From: UBA5158 sp963692955
Lineage (GTDB): Bacteria; Pseudomonadota; Gammaproteobacteria; DSM-16500
Assembly: GCA_963692955.1 (NCBI GenBank)
Contig: OY843587.1
Span: forward strand, 2,480,001 to 2,544,000
Reading direction: 5' to 3'
DNA: 64,000 nucleotides
Below, one piece after another: positions 19,320 through 27,903 of the stretch. Made by a program: the position numbers and the translations under genes. Position 1 is the first letter of the stretch. Every line of letters begins with the position of its first letter. The notes beneath the pieces were generated by a model, which made no database searches, was not told where the DNA came from, and saw nothing but the letters and a program-made list of their open reading frames with translations.

Positions 19320-19703
19320 TTAAAAAGTAAATGTATCCCAGGAAGATTGTTTCTTGGGAATTTTTTTACAGACTAATTTATTATCGTAATCACAAATAAT
19401 TGAAACCTCTCCTTCATTGCCTATATTGATATCTTCTTCATTTATCAACTGATCATTCACACAAAGTGTGAACTTTAATGTCATATTCAAATCTGGATGA
19501 ATGTTTTTAATAGGCTCCGTAGGAGTAAATTTTTCAATTCCAATACTACATCCTCCGTCTAGATAAACTATTTGGTTCAAAATATTTCTTTTAAAATTTA
19601 CCTTAATCCAAGAATGATTAATACTGGGACTTAAAAATACACAAGAAGAGGCTTGGGGCGGTATACAGGTCTCAGCATCGGTATTTCTAGCAAACAGGAG
19701 CAT
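19320..19703 (-). CDS. Hypothetical protein, probably exported
   Basis: 127 residues from ATG 19703. Four Cys occur in the N-terminal half and centre (ETC, SSC, GGCS, LCVN) and two near the C-terminus (IICD, VCKK), suggesting a disulfide-rich extracytoplasmic protein. Upstream of the ATG the frame is open for 14 further codons (IPCIPSLIGT...) that are hydrophobic and would complete a signal peptide, but they hold no ATG, GTG or TTG. The N-terminus is therefore uncertain. It follows the KTSC gene by 42 bp in the same frame and strand. Family not recognised. Confidence 0.5.
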   Translation of the reverse strand: MLLFARNTDAETCIPPQASSCVFLSPSINHSWIKVNFKRNILNQIVYLDGGCSIGIEKFTPTEPIKNIHPDLNMTLKFTLCVNDQLINEEDINIGNEGEVSIICDYDNKLVCKKIPKKQSSWDTFTF

Positions 19704-19745
19704 AGTGCCAATAAGGCTAGGAATGCAGGGTATTGAGATAAATAA

Positions 19746-19961
19746 TTACCTCACCTTATCACATGCATACACATCCCTTATGTAGCGTATAAAATATCTC
19801 CCAATAGAAGCAGCTTGAATAAGACTATTGTAAATAGCTCTTGGAACGTTATCATACTTATAAATTTCACCACTAGTAAATTCCACGTAAAGGGTTAAAT
19901 CACTATCCTCATAAGCGACAGCGGAGATTGCAGATGACCGAACTTGAACCCAATTTAACAT
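19746..19961 (-). CDS. KTSC-domain protein
   Basis: 71 residues covering one complete KTSC domain: VRSSAISAVAYE, then LYVEFTSGEIYKYDNVP and SIGRYFIRYIRDVY. In most members the tail reads FNxxIRxxY; here Asn is Ile. KTSC domains are small and found alone or fused to RNA-binding or nuclease domains; the function is unknown. A GGGAG SD lies 9 nt before the ATG. The first 28 bp overlap the start of the divergent gene at 19934. Confidence 0.78.
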   Translation of the reverse strand: MLNWVQVRSSAISAVAYEDSDLTLYVEFTSGEIYKYDNVPRAIYNSLIQAASIGRYFIRYIRDVYACDKVR

Positions 19962-20164
19962 TGAAAAAGACTCCCTCTAAACAGACTAATGGCACCATAA
20001 ACAACTACAAGCTTGGATTAAGCAATATCATATACCAAGTTACTATTGCAAAGGATGGCGACCAGTGGTGCGCCCTAATTGGCCAAAACTTGCAAGATGG
20101 AATTTCAGGGTTTGGGGAGACTATAGCAATAGCTCTCCGTGAATTAGCCAATGAAATAGACTAG
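19934..20164 (+). CDS. Small protein of prophage/island type, unknown function
   Basis: 76 residues from ATG 19934, with GGAG 7 nt upstream. The C-terminal half reads QWCALIGQNLQDGISGFG then ALRELANEI, a pattern I associate with small proteins of prophages and with the HicB-like fold, where a short beta sheet is followed by a helix. No partner toxin gene is adjacent. The 5' end overlaps the divergent KTSC gene by 28 bp, so each start region lies inside the other gene. Confidence 0.55.
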   Translation: MTELEPNLTLKKTPSKQTNGTINNYKLGLSNIIYQVTIAKDGDQWCALIGQNLQDGISGFGETIAIALRELANEID

Positions 20165-20179
20165 CAATAAATATCAAAA

Positions 20180-20758
20180 TTAAGGTTTGGGGCTAGAATC
20201 TACTGCTTGAGTATTAACCTGCGGAATTGACCCACATGTATGAGAAAAGAAAGTTGAAGGACACTGTACTGGAGAAATAGATTTCTGTTGAATTTTTTCA
20301 TTCCGCTCCTTCTCCTTAACAAAATCACGTGCTCCTGTAACTACTAACTCAGCTTCTTCTTCAAGAGTTTCTAATTTTTTCCCTAATTGATTATTATTGA
20401 TAGGGAACAACATAGGCTTAGAAATTTGTGCAAGCGTATCATCATACAATGCCTCACTAATAGTACCGCAGATTTTTAAAAATTCTAAAGCAGCAATATT
20501 GTTTTTTCTAAAATAAAAATTATTACTTTTATCGTAGGTAACCTTAAATAAAAACTGATTGTGGTCACTATCCATTAAGGCAAGATGATTTGCTCTGTTG
20601 ATCCTCTTGTGAAAAATATTAAATTGCTCTTCACTAATCATAGTTACTTTAATTTTATTTCGATTTTGAAAAAGAATAATTTCTGAGACCGGATAAAACA
20701 CCTCTGTAATGCCATCTTCACGGAAATAATGTAGAGGTTCTTTAATAGATATTGGCAT
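20180..20758 (-). CDS. Hypothetical protein, partner of the SpvC-like gene
   Basis: 192 residues; no signal peptide or membrane segment. The N-terminal ~110 residues are a mixed alpha/beta unit; a Glu-rich helix at about 125-155 (KKLETLEEEAELVV) may be a coiled coil; the tail is Pro/Ser-rich. Its ATG directly abuts the stop of the upstream SpvC-like gene (no intervening base), so the two are translated together. Not recognised. A chaperone or second effector would fit the context, but nothing in the sequence proves it. Confidence 0.55.
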   Translation of the reverse strand: MPISIKEPLHYFREDGITEVFYPVSEIILFQNRNKIKVTMISEEQFNIFHKRINRANHLALMDSDHNQFLFKVTYDKSNNFYFRKNNIAALEFLKICGTISEALYDDTLAQISKPMLFPINNNQLGKKLETLEEEAELVVTGARDFVKEKERNEKIQQKSISPVQCPSTFFSHTCGSIPQVNTQAVDSSPKP

Positions 20759-21726
20759 TTATATACCTAAAGATGAAGGATTATCGTTGAACTTAATAGG
20801 TGTCTCGTCGTTTGAACTTGGCTGTGTTTCTCGACTACCACTTAAAAACATTGCTAGTCCTCTTGGAGCTTGCAAAGAATTGGCCGCCAAACTACTGCTA
20901 GTTGTGACTGATTCGATATTTTTTGAAGATTGTAAAATATTCGAGTAATCTAGTATTCGATCGGGTTGGTTAGGGACATCAATTTCCAAGAATCTTAATT
21001 GGCTTATCTCATCACTATTTGTTGAAGGCGTATTTCCTTCAGACTCGGAGGAACTTTCAGAATTACTTTTTCTGTCACTTCTATCAATTTGAATCTCAAT
21101 TTCACTCACAGATATCTCGTCATCATTTTGCTCAATCTCAATAGACTCTTCTGAAATATCCTTATATGAAACAAGCAATGAATCGTTACGATAGCTAAAG
21201 TATTTACTACCCTTTATTCTATAATCATCTTTTGGGAAACGAGCAGGAGAAATTTTATTTGCTATAAATTCTTTTGTTATTTCTTCGATAAACATCTTCC
21301 ATTCAGATATATCTCTATTATCCTGATAAGCATATAAGGTAATTTCCTTTCCAGCTTGCGCATGATCAACGTTTATCATAATTGATTCACAAAGGTGATC
21401 ACAGATAACTTTAGTACTATATAGTTTATATTTCACAATATATTTGATAAATATATTCCAAGCCTTTTCAATATTGTTATCAATATTCGCTAGAGATATA
21501 TGAAATTTTAGCCCTTTCTCTTTTTTTCCTAGCTCGCTAAATTTTGCCGATTTTTTTCAAGAACAACAAAATCCTTAGAAACAGAAGGCTCATAATAACT
21601 ATAATATTCTAAACAATGGGCTTGTACATTCTGATCATGACACTTAGTCATATTAGCGTACGAGAATGCTTTTTCGAATTCATTCTCTGGAAAAGTAATA
21701 TCTGTAGAATTTATAGAGGAAAACAT
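20759..21726 (-). pseudogene. SpvC/OspF-like phosphothreonine-lyase-type effector, split by a -1 frameshift
   Basis: Two frames make one protein: 21726 to about 21551, then a second frame to 20759, joined by a -1 shift at seven A (21551-21557); joined length 322 residues. The joined product contains KFHIS (His76), STKV with its Lys exactly 30 residues later, ITLY and KYFSYRND. In Salmonella SpvC the catalytic His106 (KFHIS) and Lys136 (KWKV) are also 30 apart, followed by FTLY and KYLSYRNE. The Arg equivalent to R220 is not seen. A 150-residue Ser/Glu/Asp-rich tail follows. Either a pseudogene, a sequencing error, or slippage-dependent expression. Confidence 0.65.
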
Positions 21727-21948
21727 CTCATCACTCGTTAATTAGAGGAACGCTTGAAATAGTATAATATTGTAACATTAATGAACAAATAGTCAATTTC
21801 TGTTTTTAACAACGTTTTCTAAAGTTCCAACATACTAACTGTAGCTAGTTTACTCCTCCATACCATTTACTCTCAATAAGGTAATGTTAGCTTTAGTAAC
21901 GGGATTCCCCTAAACTTTAGCCGCGCTAACGCATACATGAATTCATTT

Positions 21949-21969
21949 CGTGACTTTTTCGTGATTGAG
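21949..21969 (+). repeat. Direct-repeat site, copy 3 (CGTGA, 11-bp step)
   Basis: CGTGACTTTTT followed by CGTGATTGAG, the same two-half-site layout as at 17310 and 19285. It lies 91 bp before the tRNA fragment at 22060, as expected for an arm site next to an att core. Confidence 0.6.
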
Positions 21970-22059
21970 TAGTGCTTTGTTATGCTTTGTCCGGCTAGTT
22001 GTAATGGTCGCGCAGTCAAAAATGATTTAATATTCAATAGCATAAAAAAGAGCAGCTAG

Positions 22060-22102
22060 CTCATAATCCTTTGGTCCTTGGTTCGAGTCCAAGTGGGCCC
22101 AT
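22060..22102 (+). repeat. tRNA-Ile2 3' fragment, att copy 2
   Basis: Identical to 17217-17259 of the tRNA region, from the anticodon loop through the acceptor end. It cannot form a tRNA by itself. It marks the junction between islands 1 and 2. Confidence 0.88.
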
Positions 22103-22257
22103 CAAATAAGACCAATAAAATTCTGAAGCTACACATAACTTTCACACCAATTTTCTATAATATCTTTAATAACAGGACAACATTCGGCTTGTTATTTTTT
22201 GTACATTATTATAATATATGCCCATAAAAAAGTAGCAATAATAAAGAGTGCTAGAAT

Positions 22258-23730
22258 ATGAGGTCTCGAGGGCAAGCTAAACAGGTTATAAATCAGGTTG
22301 CCAACGTTACGGATAAATCTGAGCTTCAATGGCAAATTGACCTTGAGCGCTATTGGAATAAATGGTCGCGTCCTCAACAAATATTATTTATCGTGGTTGT
22401 CAGTATTGCTATTGCCAGTTTAGGCTATCTGGTTTTTTTCTATTTGCCTAAAATAATTTATGACATTGAAAACCTATATTTCCAACCTGTACAGCCCATT
22501 AAATATAAAGATGAGTTAGACGCAAACAATGTATCTGAACTATCTTTTCGCCCAGTTGCAAAATGGCCGTTTTTTAATGCGTCTTTAGCGCAGTTATCCA
22601 GTTTACCTAATTTGATTAACAAGATTAAAATCCATTATGACAGCAGTTTCAACTATAAATTATCATGGGAAGAACAATTCCGTTTTGAAGAAATTATTTT
22701 ACAAATGAGCGTGATGATTAGAAAAAATTTACCTTATGTGCTCAATTCAGTATTATTGTCGCGTATCCTGTCGGATCCAAATTTTTCAATTTATATTATG
22801 CCAGCCTCCATGATAGGGGCGGGGTCTGCCGATGGCTCATATGATCCAGAGACCAATAGAATATTCCTTGCCTGGGACCCTTATAAAACTGAAGAAAGTT
22901 TAAGAAGGGTATTACGAAATGAATTTCATCACGCAGCAATCCGCTATCAGAATTTAGCAAAAAAAGATAGTCGAATGGATTTACTTAAATTTAAAGATAT
23001 GCGAATTGCAAGCGGAACGCCTGCTATTAATAATTACTTTCAAGTTAATTATATGTTAGTTAATCGTCTCGACTATGCTATAAAGCGTGGCTTAGAGCGA
23101 ATACAAGAAGAATATAAGAGTGTCATAGAAAAAGCTATCTATCAAATTCCCTTAAATAAAACCGAACGAAATAAACTGGATGTATTTCTTGATACTCTTA
23201 AAGATTATGACATCCAAACCCTAACTGTTAAGATTTCCAAGGAAAAATACGCAGCATACCAATCCTATAAAAAAGTAGTGCGCTTAGCTGATGACCGATT
23301 GTTTATCCCTGCCGGAAAATATTCTGATACTCGTTTAAACTCGCAAAGTTTTTTCACTGCCTGGATGAACTGGGCACCAGCATTTTCTGAGTTTGAATTT
23401 GATAATTATTTAAGATTGCTGAAAGAAGACGATCGTCAGGTAAAAGTAGCGTGGCAGCATGCAAAGGACAATTCTTTGTTAGAGAAAGCTAAAGCATTTA
23501 TTACAGAATTTACCAGTGATTTAAAAATGTATGATCCTGAAGGTCCCTATGGTCAGACAACCAAAGGAAATATCGCCTTGAAGCTGTTAGAGTTATCTAG
23601 TCATATTGAAGAATTTCCAGAAGCGCTTAAAAAATTAGTTTTCCCTGAATGGTGCCAATACTTTGATGATTACATGCAAATAAAAGATTATTGTGATAGA
23701 AACACACCACAAAGCGCTACACTTCGTTAA
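22258..23730 (+). CDS. Membrane-anchored orphan protein (family shared with 24130-25425)
   Basis: 490 residues. A basic N-terminal segment is followed by one membrane helix at about 40-62 (IVVVSIAIASLGYLVFFYL), then a long exported or cytosolic domain. A segment RNEFHHAAIR near 222 recalls a zincin helix but lacks the first His, so I do not call it a protease. It is clearly related to the protein at 24130-25425: shared GSY...I.L..., AI..GL.R(I/L), and a closing GPY ... E.P ... FPE pattern. Sole gene of island 2. The start codon is not strongly supported by an SD. Function unknown. Confidence 0.72.
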   Translation: MRSRGQAKQVINQVANVTDKSELQWQIDLERYWNKWSRPQQILFIVVVSIAIASLGYLVFFYLPKIIYDIENLYFQPVQPIKYKDELDANNVSELSFRPVAKWPFFNASLAQLSSLPNLINKIKIHYDSSFNYKLSWEEQFRFEEIILQMSVMIRKNLPYVLNSVLLSRILSDPNFSIYIMPASMIGAGSADGSYDPETNRIFLAWDPYKTEESLRRVLRNEFHHAAIRYQNLAKKDSRMDLLKFKDMRIASGTPAINNYFQVNYMLVNRLDYAIKRGLERIQEEYKSVIEKAIYQIPLNKTERNKLDVFLDTLKDYDIQTLTVKISKEKYAAYQSYKKVVRLADDRLFIPAGKYSDTRLNSQSFFTAWMNWAPAFSEFEFDNYLRLLKEDDRQVKVAWQHAKDNSLLEKAKAFITEFTSDLKMYDPEGPYGQTTKGNIALKLLELSSHIEEFPEALKKLVFPEWCQYFDDYMQIKDYCDRNTPQSATLR

Positions 23731-23904
23731 GATATTTAGTGTTTTAAGACGCCAATCAAAATATAGAATATAACGATAATAACAATAATAAAAATAGAGA
23801 GTACATTGTATTCCAAAGGCAACTCGCTTAAAGGGCTGGGGAATGATTTATTTGGGGGGGTGGAAATTTTAATGAATTTCTGGCTAAAAGTAACGATAAT
23901 AGTG

Positions 23905-23950
23905 TGCGGGGATTTTGCGGGGATGAGTACGACATCGTTAGACATCGTAC
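23905..23950 (+). repeat. Direct and inverted repeats near the right att of island 2
   Basis: TGCGGGGAT occurs at 23905-23913 and 23916-23924, 11 bp apart. Next, GACATCGT is repeated at 23931-23938 and 23941-23948, and GTACGA (23927-23932) mirrors TCGTAC (23945-23950). The block ends 37 bp before the tRNA fragment. It is a good candidate for recombinase arm sites. Confidence 0.55.
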
Positions 23951-23986
23951 GACAAAGTTAGTGATCGCCCCTGGATATTTATCTAT

Positions 23987-24025
23987 ATAATCCTTTGGTC
24001 CTTGGTTCGAGTCCAAGTGGGCCCA
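23987..24025 (+). repeat. tRNA-Ile2 3' fragment, att copy 3
   Basis: 39 bp identical to 17220-17258 of the tRNA gene (anticodon loop to discriminator base). It marks the right end of island 2. Read on the minus strand it yields the WAHLDSNQGP string typical of ORFs wrongly called across tRNA ends. Confidence 0.88.
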
Positions 24026-24129
24026 ATATAAAAACAATAGAATCAGATAGTTAAAGAGATAATCCGACACGCGGTTACCCTTCAAATTCTTTGGTGGGGG
24101 CTGAGCATCGCGAAGTCTGACCTACTACA

Positions 24130-25425
24130 CTAACTACCTAACTTTGGCGATATTCTTTTTTCGACTGGTTGTTTAGCATTAACAGAGGGCGCTTTAAAAA
24201 AAGTATCACGAACCGCCTTACCATTTTGAACGCCAGTTGTAACATCCGGTCTACATCGTGCTACATACCCTTTTATTTTTGATAAAAATTCTGGAAAAAA
24301 TAACTCTAATACAGGTTTGGGAAGCTCTGTAATAAATGTAGCGAATTCACTAATTTTGTAATGTGAAGCTAACTTAGCATATGGCCCATCTTTTGAATCC
24401 ATAGAAACACGGGCGTGATTAAAATCAGCTAGAAATCCCCTTAATCTTCCCGCGGCTGATCCTGTGTTATGTGTATTGTGAGTAATGAAGTAATCCCCTG
24501 CTATTTTTCCACGAAAAAAGGGCGTGCCGTACATATTAGGTCCGGGTTCCAAGTAATCCCCATCTTTTCGAAAATATTCTGCGATCATCTTATTAAATTT
24601 GCCTAGACCACCTAACGATTCTAAACTCTCATGATAAGTTTTAGGCGCATAATATTTAACGGCAACCAAAAATTTGATAAGTAAATTGTTTTCGGCAACA
24701 GATAATTTTTCTTTTCTTTTTTCCCATAATAGTTTGACTTGTTCCAGGCGTTTTAAGCCTAAGTTGATGGCGGCTTCAAACTCTTTCTTTAGCGCTGCAT
24801 CAATTGTCCCGTCTGCTTTCAAAAAAGGTACTGCCATTAATTGATAATCTTTGGTAACGACGCCACAACGTTTGTTGCTCATCGCAACAAGATGGCTCAT
24901 AAGTTCATTCAAGAGTGCCATTTTATAATTGTCTTTCTCTAACATTGGTTTATATGAAAGGACTATTTGATGATGCTTGATTGAGTAAGAGCCGGTTGAG
25001 GATAAATCATAGGAAGCTTCAGGAGAAGCTAAAACAATTTGTAACGATTTCGTTTGAATGTCATAAATAAATTGGTCGCGCGCGATCCAGGTATTTTCTC
25101 TTAGCACTTCATAAATAACTTCATCACATAAAGATAATGTTTTATCTACATCACTCGAGCTTATCTTAGTTTGCAAATCCCCACCAACCAATGTAACGCG
25201 TTTTCTCGTTGCACTTTCTACAATAGGATTAGAAATAATTTCACCGAAAGTATCTACAAAAAAATCGGGGATTGCCAATGCGTTAGGTCTAACTGACAGC
25301 TCTTTATCTTCAGCAGCAGTGACTAAGTAAATTTGTTTTATACATTCACAAAAAAGAATGAATTTTATAAATAAAAAAATAATCCTGTAACTAGGATTAC
25401 GCTTGTGCGATGTTAGCATTTTCAA
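24130..25425 (-). CDS. Exported orphan protein, paralogue of 22258-23730
   Basis: 431 residues with GAGG 7 nt before the ATG. A basic start then a hydrophobic helix (about 14-38) looks like a signal anchor. The body shares several blocks with the island-2 protein: GSYSIKHHQIVLSY, ALLNEL, AINLGLKRLEQ, and the C-terminal DGPYAKL ... TELP ... LFFPEFLSKI. The C-terminal tail is Lys/Arg-rich. The two genes face each other across the third tRNA fragment. No known domain recognised. Confidence 0.72.
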   Translation of the reverse strand: MKMLTSHKRNPSYRIIFLFIKFILFCECIKQIYLVTAAEDKELSVRPNALAIPDFFVDTFGEIISNPIVESATRKRVTLVGGDLQTKISSSDVDKTLSLCDEVIYEVLRENTWIARDQFIYDIQTKSLQIVLASPEASYDLSSTGSYSIKHHQIVLSYKPMLEKDNYKMALLNELMSHLVAMSNKRCGVVTKDYQLMAVPFLKADGTIDAALKKEFEAAINLGLKRLEQVKLLWEKRKEKLSVAENNLLIKFLVAVKYYAPKTYHESLESLGGLGKFNKMIAEYFRKDGDYLEPGPNMYGTPFFRGKIAGDYFITHNTHNTGSAAGRLRGFLADFNHARVSMDSKDGPYAKLASHYKISEFATFITELPKPVLELFFPEFLSKIKGYVARCRPDVTTGVQNGKAVRDTFFKAPSVNAKQPVEKRISPKLGS

Positions 25426-25707
25426 ACCTCGGAAATTTGGTCTAAAGCAACCTAAGTGAGCTTGGCTGCATTCAGCAAGACCTCTAAGATACTATAAGAT
25501 TAAAAAAAGAGCAACTTATTTTGTATTATTTTTAACCATACCCGGTTGCGCAATTAGCTGCCGTGATCTATCTGGTTGATTTTATTACATTTTTAAGACA
25601 CCCATGCATTTATGTGAGCATCGCCATACTCATTAGTGATAATCCTCCAAGTTAACGTCAAATGCTTCGCTGAAGGCTTAATTAATAAATCGAGTCATAA
25701 ATCAGTG

Positions 25708-26915
25708 CTAGAAAGGAAGCTGAATACTAACGCAAGAACCATGTCCATCTATTGACGCCATAGACATTGTTCCTTTGTGAGCTTTGATAATGGCGCAACA
25801 GATAGTAAGGCCCATCCCTGCAGCATAAGCTTTTGTAGTAAAGTGTGGCTCATATAAATGCTCTAGATCTTCAGAAAGAATACCGGGTCCATTATCCTGG
25901 ATGCATAATTCATAGAAGTTCTTATTAATTTGGTTTGTTTCGATAATTATTTTTGGATCTTGCATTTGGCTATCTAGCAACGATTCAACTGAGTTCTTCA
26001 CTAACGCATAAATCACATATTCTAACATGCACTCATCAACATTCACCATCGGTAATTTACATTCTCGGTAAGAAAATGGAATATTAAACTCCGTGCAAAT
26101 GAAGTTTTTTTTATAAAGGATTTTTTCCAAGAATATGCTAAGAGATACGGATGTCAAAGATAACTCGTTTCCGAAGATCATATTTTTCAAAGATAAAATA
26201 ATCTCGTTAGACCTTACGGATTGTCGAACACACTCTTTCAACGCGGATAAAATAATCCCCATATCATAATCATTACTCTCGATTTTACGGATGCAAGCGT
26301 TGGTATAGTTGAGCACCACAGACAAAGGATTAAAAAGCTCATGAGCTACTTTGGCGTTAAAAATGCTCTTTTGATCGTATCTATACGAATTCAAATGATC
26401 GTTGTCAATTGACTTACCAACAGCAATAATTAAAATCTCATTAATACCGCTGATCGGATTTTTAATTTTTTTTCCAATTAAATCTAAATGGATGATGGTT
26501 TTCTTCGAATTAATAATTACAATGTGGCATGAATGCATATGTCTATCGATAGATATCTTTCCCACCCAAGCAAGAAATTCCTTGATAGAATCCTCAGCTA
26601 TATAGGCTGTGAAATTCGTGAGAGGCACATCCTATTTGATCCAAACAACAGAAATAAGGCATTGTCGTTAGCTTTCGTAATATTATTATTGGAGTCTAAG
26701 GTAAAGAAGTTTAAGGCTACGGTTCCTTCTCTTGATAAATAATCTAGGAGCTCAGTATCAAAGTCTTTAGCTATTGAAAAATCATTTTTAACCTCAAGAG
26801 AAATAGTTGAATTACTCAATCTATCGAACATGACTAAATCATTACTTCGCATAGGATCATTATCCATTGAGATAATTGATTTTTTGACATTCTGAAAAAA
26901 TTCCTTTTTATTCAT
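25708..26915 (-). pseudogene. PAS-domain sensor histidine kinase, frameshifted
   Basis: Two overlapping frames: 26915-26598 holds the N-terminus and the start of a PAS domain (FFTLDSNNNITKANDNALFLLF), and 26628-25708 holds the rest of the PAS domain and the kinase. The kinase part has a HisKA helix (VAHELFNPLSVVLNY, phospho-His), N box LVKNSVESL, G1 DNGPGI, F box EPHFTTK and G2 GMGLTIC, all intact. The PAS domain is cut at about 26620-26630, so the native protein is probably one ~400-residue kinase. The downstream frame has its own GTG and could give a truncated kinase. No response regulator is adjacent. Confidence 0.7.
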
Positions 26916-26924
26916 GGCATACAC

Positions 26925-27287
26925 TTGGAAGTTTTGCTGAGATAAAAGGCCTACGCGCTAGGATTAGGAAATTCTATTGGCTTTCCCGTTGTCTATTGAT
27001 ATACCCTTATCGTTTAAATGTATACAAATATCTAGAATTGGGTGATAGTTTGCATGATAGTGGTGAATATATATACGAAAACATCGGCTATTTATTTTGG
27101 TGGGTACGGGGTATGGAGATGGGTTACCTTTAAGAAAATTAAGTTTCTAAATTTTACTTAAGTCTTTTTAGTTTTATCGAAAACACCGTTTTGAAACTTT
27201 CCGATTTAACTAGCGAAAAATCTATCTTAAGCGATTAGTTTTCTATACCGATTCTGGGAAAAAGCCTGCATCAGATTGTTAGCAATT
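26925..27287. other. AT-rich intergenic region, nothing assigned
   Basis: 363 bp between the kinase gene and the BLUF gene. I see no reading frame, tRNA or strong hairpin. It probably holds the kinase promoter on the minus strand. Confidence 0.5.
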
Positions 27288-27662
27288 TTAGCATTGAATG
27301 GGTACATTCTTTCTCGAGGGAGAATCAGATTCCAAAATTTCAAATAGTAGCGTCTTATTCATACGGACCATGCCCATATTCCATTTTGTAAATGTCCGAG
27401 CAATTAATGGTTCACAAATTATCTGCTCAACACCTATGTGTCTAGCATCGCTGTCTATTTTAAAAAATAGGCTTTTAACGATGCTGGCTTCGCCTTCTAA
27501 CACCTGTAGAAACTTCTTGTCTACGTAGACGAGAACGCCCGTAATATCAAATTTACGATTATAAGCAGAGGATTTAGCTGAGAGATCAAGTAACTCGTTA
27601 ATAGAAAAACGTTTGCAGGAAGTACTTTTATAAATCAAGCGAATTAGCTCATGATCGGACAT
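27288..27662 (-). CDS. BLUF-domain blue-light photoreceptor
   Basis: 124 residues, essentially one BLUF domain that binds FAD and senses blue light. The residues that form the photocycle are all present: Tyr11, Asn35, Gln53, Trp94 and Met96. They match Tyr21, Asn45, Gln63, Trp104 and Met106 of AppA with a constant offset of ten. Family segments: LIRLIYKST, FDITGVLVYVDKKFLQVLEGE, DARH and FTKWNMGMV. No output domain is attached, so it must act on a partner; the sensor kinase 0.36 kb downstream on the same strand is one candidate and the EAL protein at 40.9 kb another. Confidence 0.92.
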   Translation of the reverse strand: MSDHELIRLIYKSTSCKRFSINELLDLSAKSSAYNRKFDITGVLVYVDKKFLQVLEGEASIVKSLFFKIDSDARHIGVEQIICEPLIARTFTKWNMGMVRMNKTLLFEILESDSPSRKNVPIQC

Positions 27663-27903
27663 TGGGTTTCCATTGAGGTCTGTAATTTAAAATTTTTTAA
27701 TAACTTAGGCAAATTACTTTTTTTAAAAACAGACTTAAATTTGGGTAAATCCTAGATCAAAGAAGGGTATACCCTAATAAATAAAATAATCTACATGAAT
27801 TAACTGAAAATTTTACAGAAACAGAAATTAATGATATCTAACAAACTCTATCCTTACACAAATTTGTCTTATTAATAATATCCGATTTGTATAGCGAAAA
27901 TTA

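Larger units (their letters stand above)
17259..22101. mobile_element. Genomic island 1 in the tRNA-Ile2 gene, no integrase
   Basis: Bounded on the left by the intact tRNA (17185-17258) and on the right by a copy of its 3' 42-43 bp (22060-22102), the usual footprint of tyrosine-recombinase integration into a tRNA. It is visibly more AT-rich than the operons to the left. Contents in order: the abiEi-abiEii pair (+), an orphan and a KTSC gene (-), a 75-codon gene (+), an orphan (-) and a split SpvC-like gene (-). I find no integrase, excisionase, replication or transfer gene, so mobility would need help in trans or has been lost. Confidence 0.75.
21727..22257. other. Gene-free right end of island 1
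   Basis: 530 bp without a credible gene. It contains the third CGTGA site (21949-21969) and the second tRNA fragment (22060-22102). The fragment is preceded by AGAGCAG (22049-22055), which also matches the tRNA, then four changed bases. The rest is AT-rich with no further structure that I can see. Confidence 0.6.
22103..24025. mobile_element. Genomic island 2, tandem insertion with one gene
   Basis: Lies between the second (22060-22102) and third (23987-24025) tRNA fragments. Its only convincing gene is 22258-23730. Near its right end are two TGCGGGGAT repeats 11 bp apart, the same spacing as the CGTGA sites in island 1 but with another sequence, which suggests a different integrase specificity. 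No integrase is present. Confidence 0.65.

Noticed and set aside
22192..22380. 62-codon ORF antisense to the start of the island-2 gene
   Set aside because: It overlaps the start of a better-supported gene and has no SD or family features.
22900..22950. Zinc-protease signature in the island-2 protein (NEFHH)
   Set aside because: The first His of HExxH is Asn and the paralogue at 24130 does not keep the last His, so catalysis is not supported.
23736..23945. 69-codon ORF on the minus strand with a hydrophobic end
   Set aside because: It lies on the direct-repeat block and the island end, has no SD, and its composition follows the AT-rich DNA.
23828..24085. 85-codon ORF on the minus strand with WAHLDSNQGP
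   Set aside because: This string arises when the 3' end of a tRNA is read in antisense; the ORF crosses the third tRNA fragment and is an artefact.
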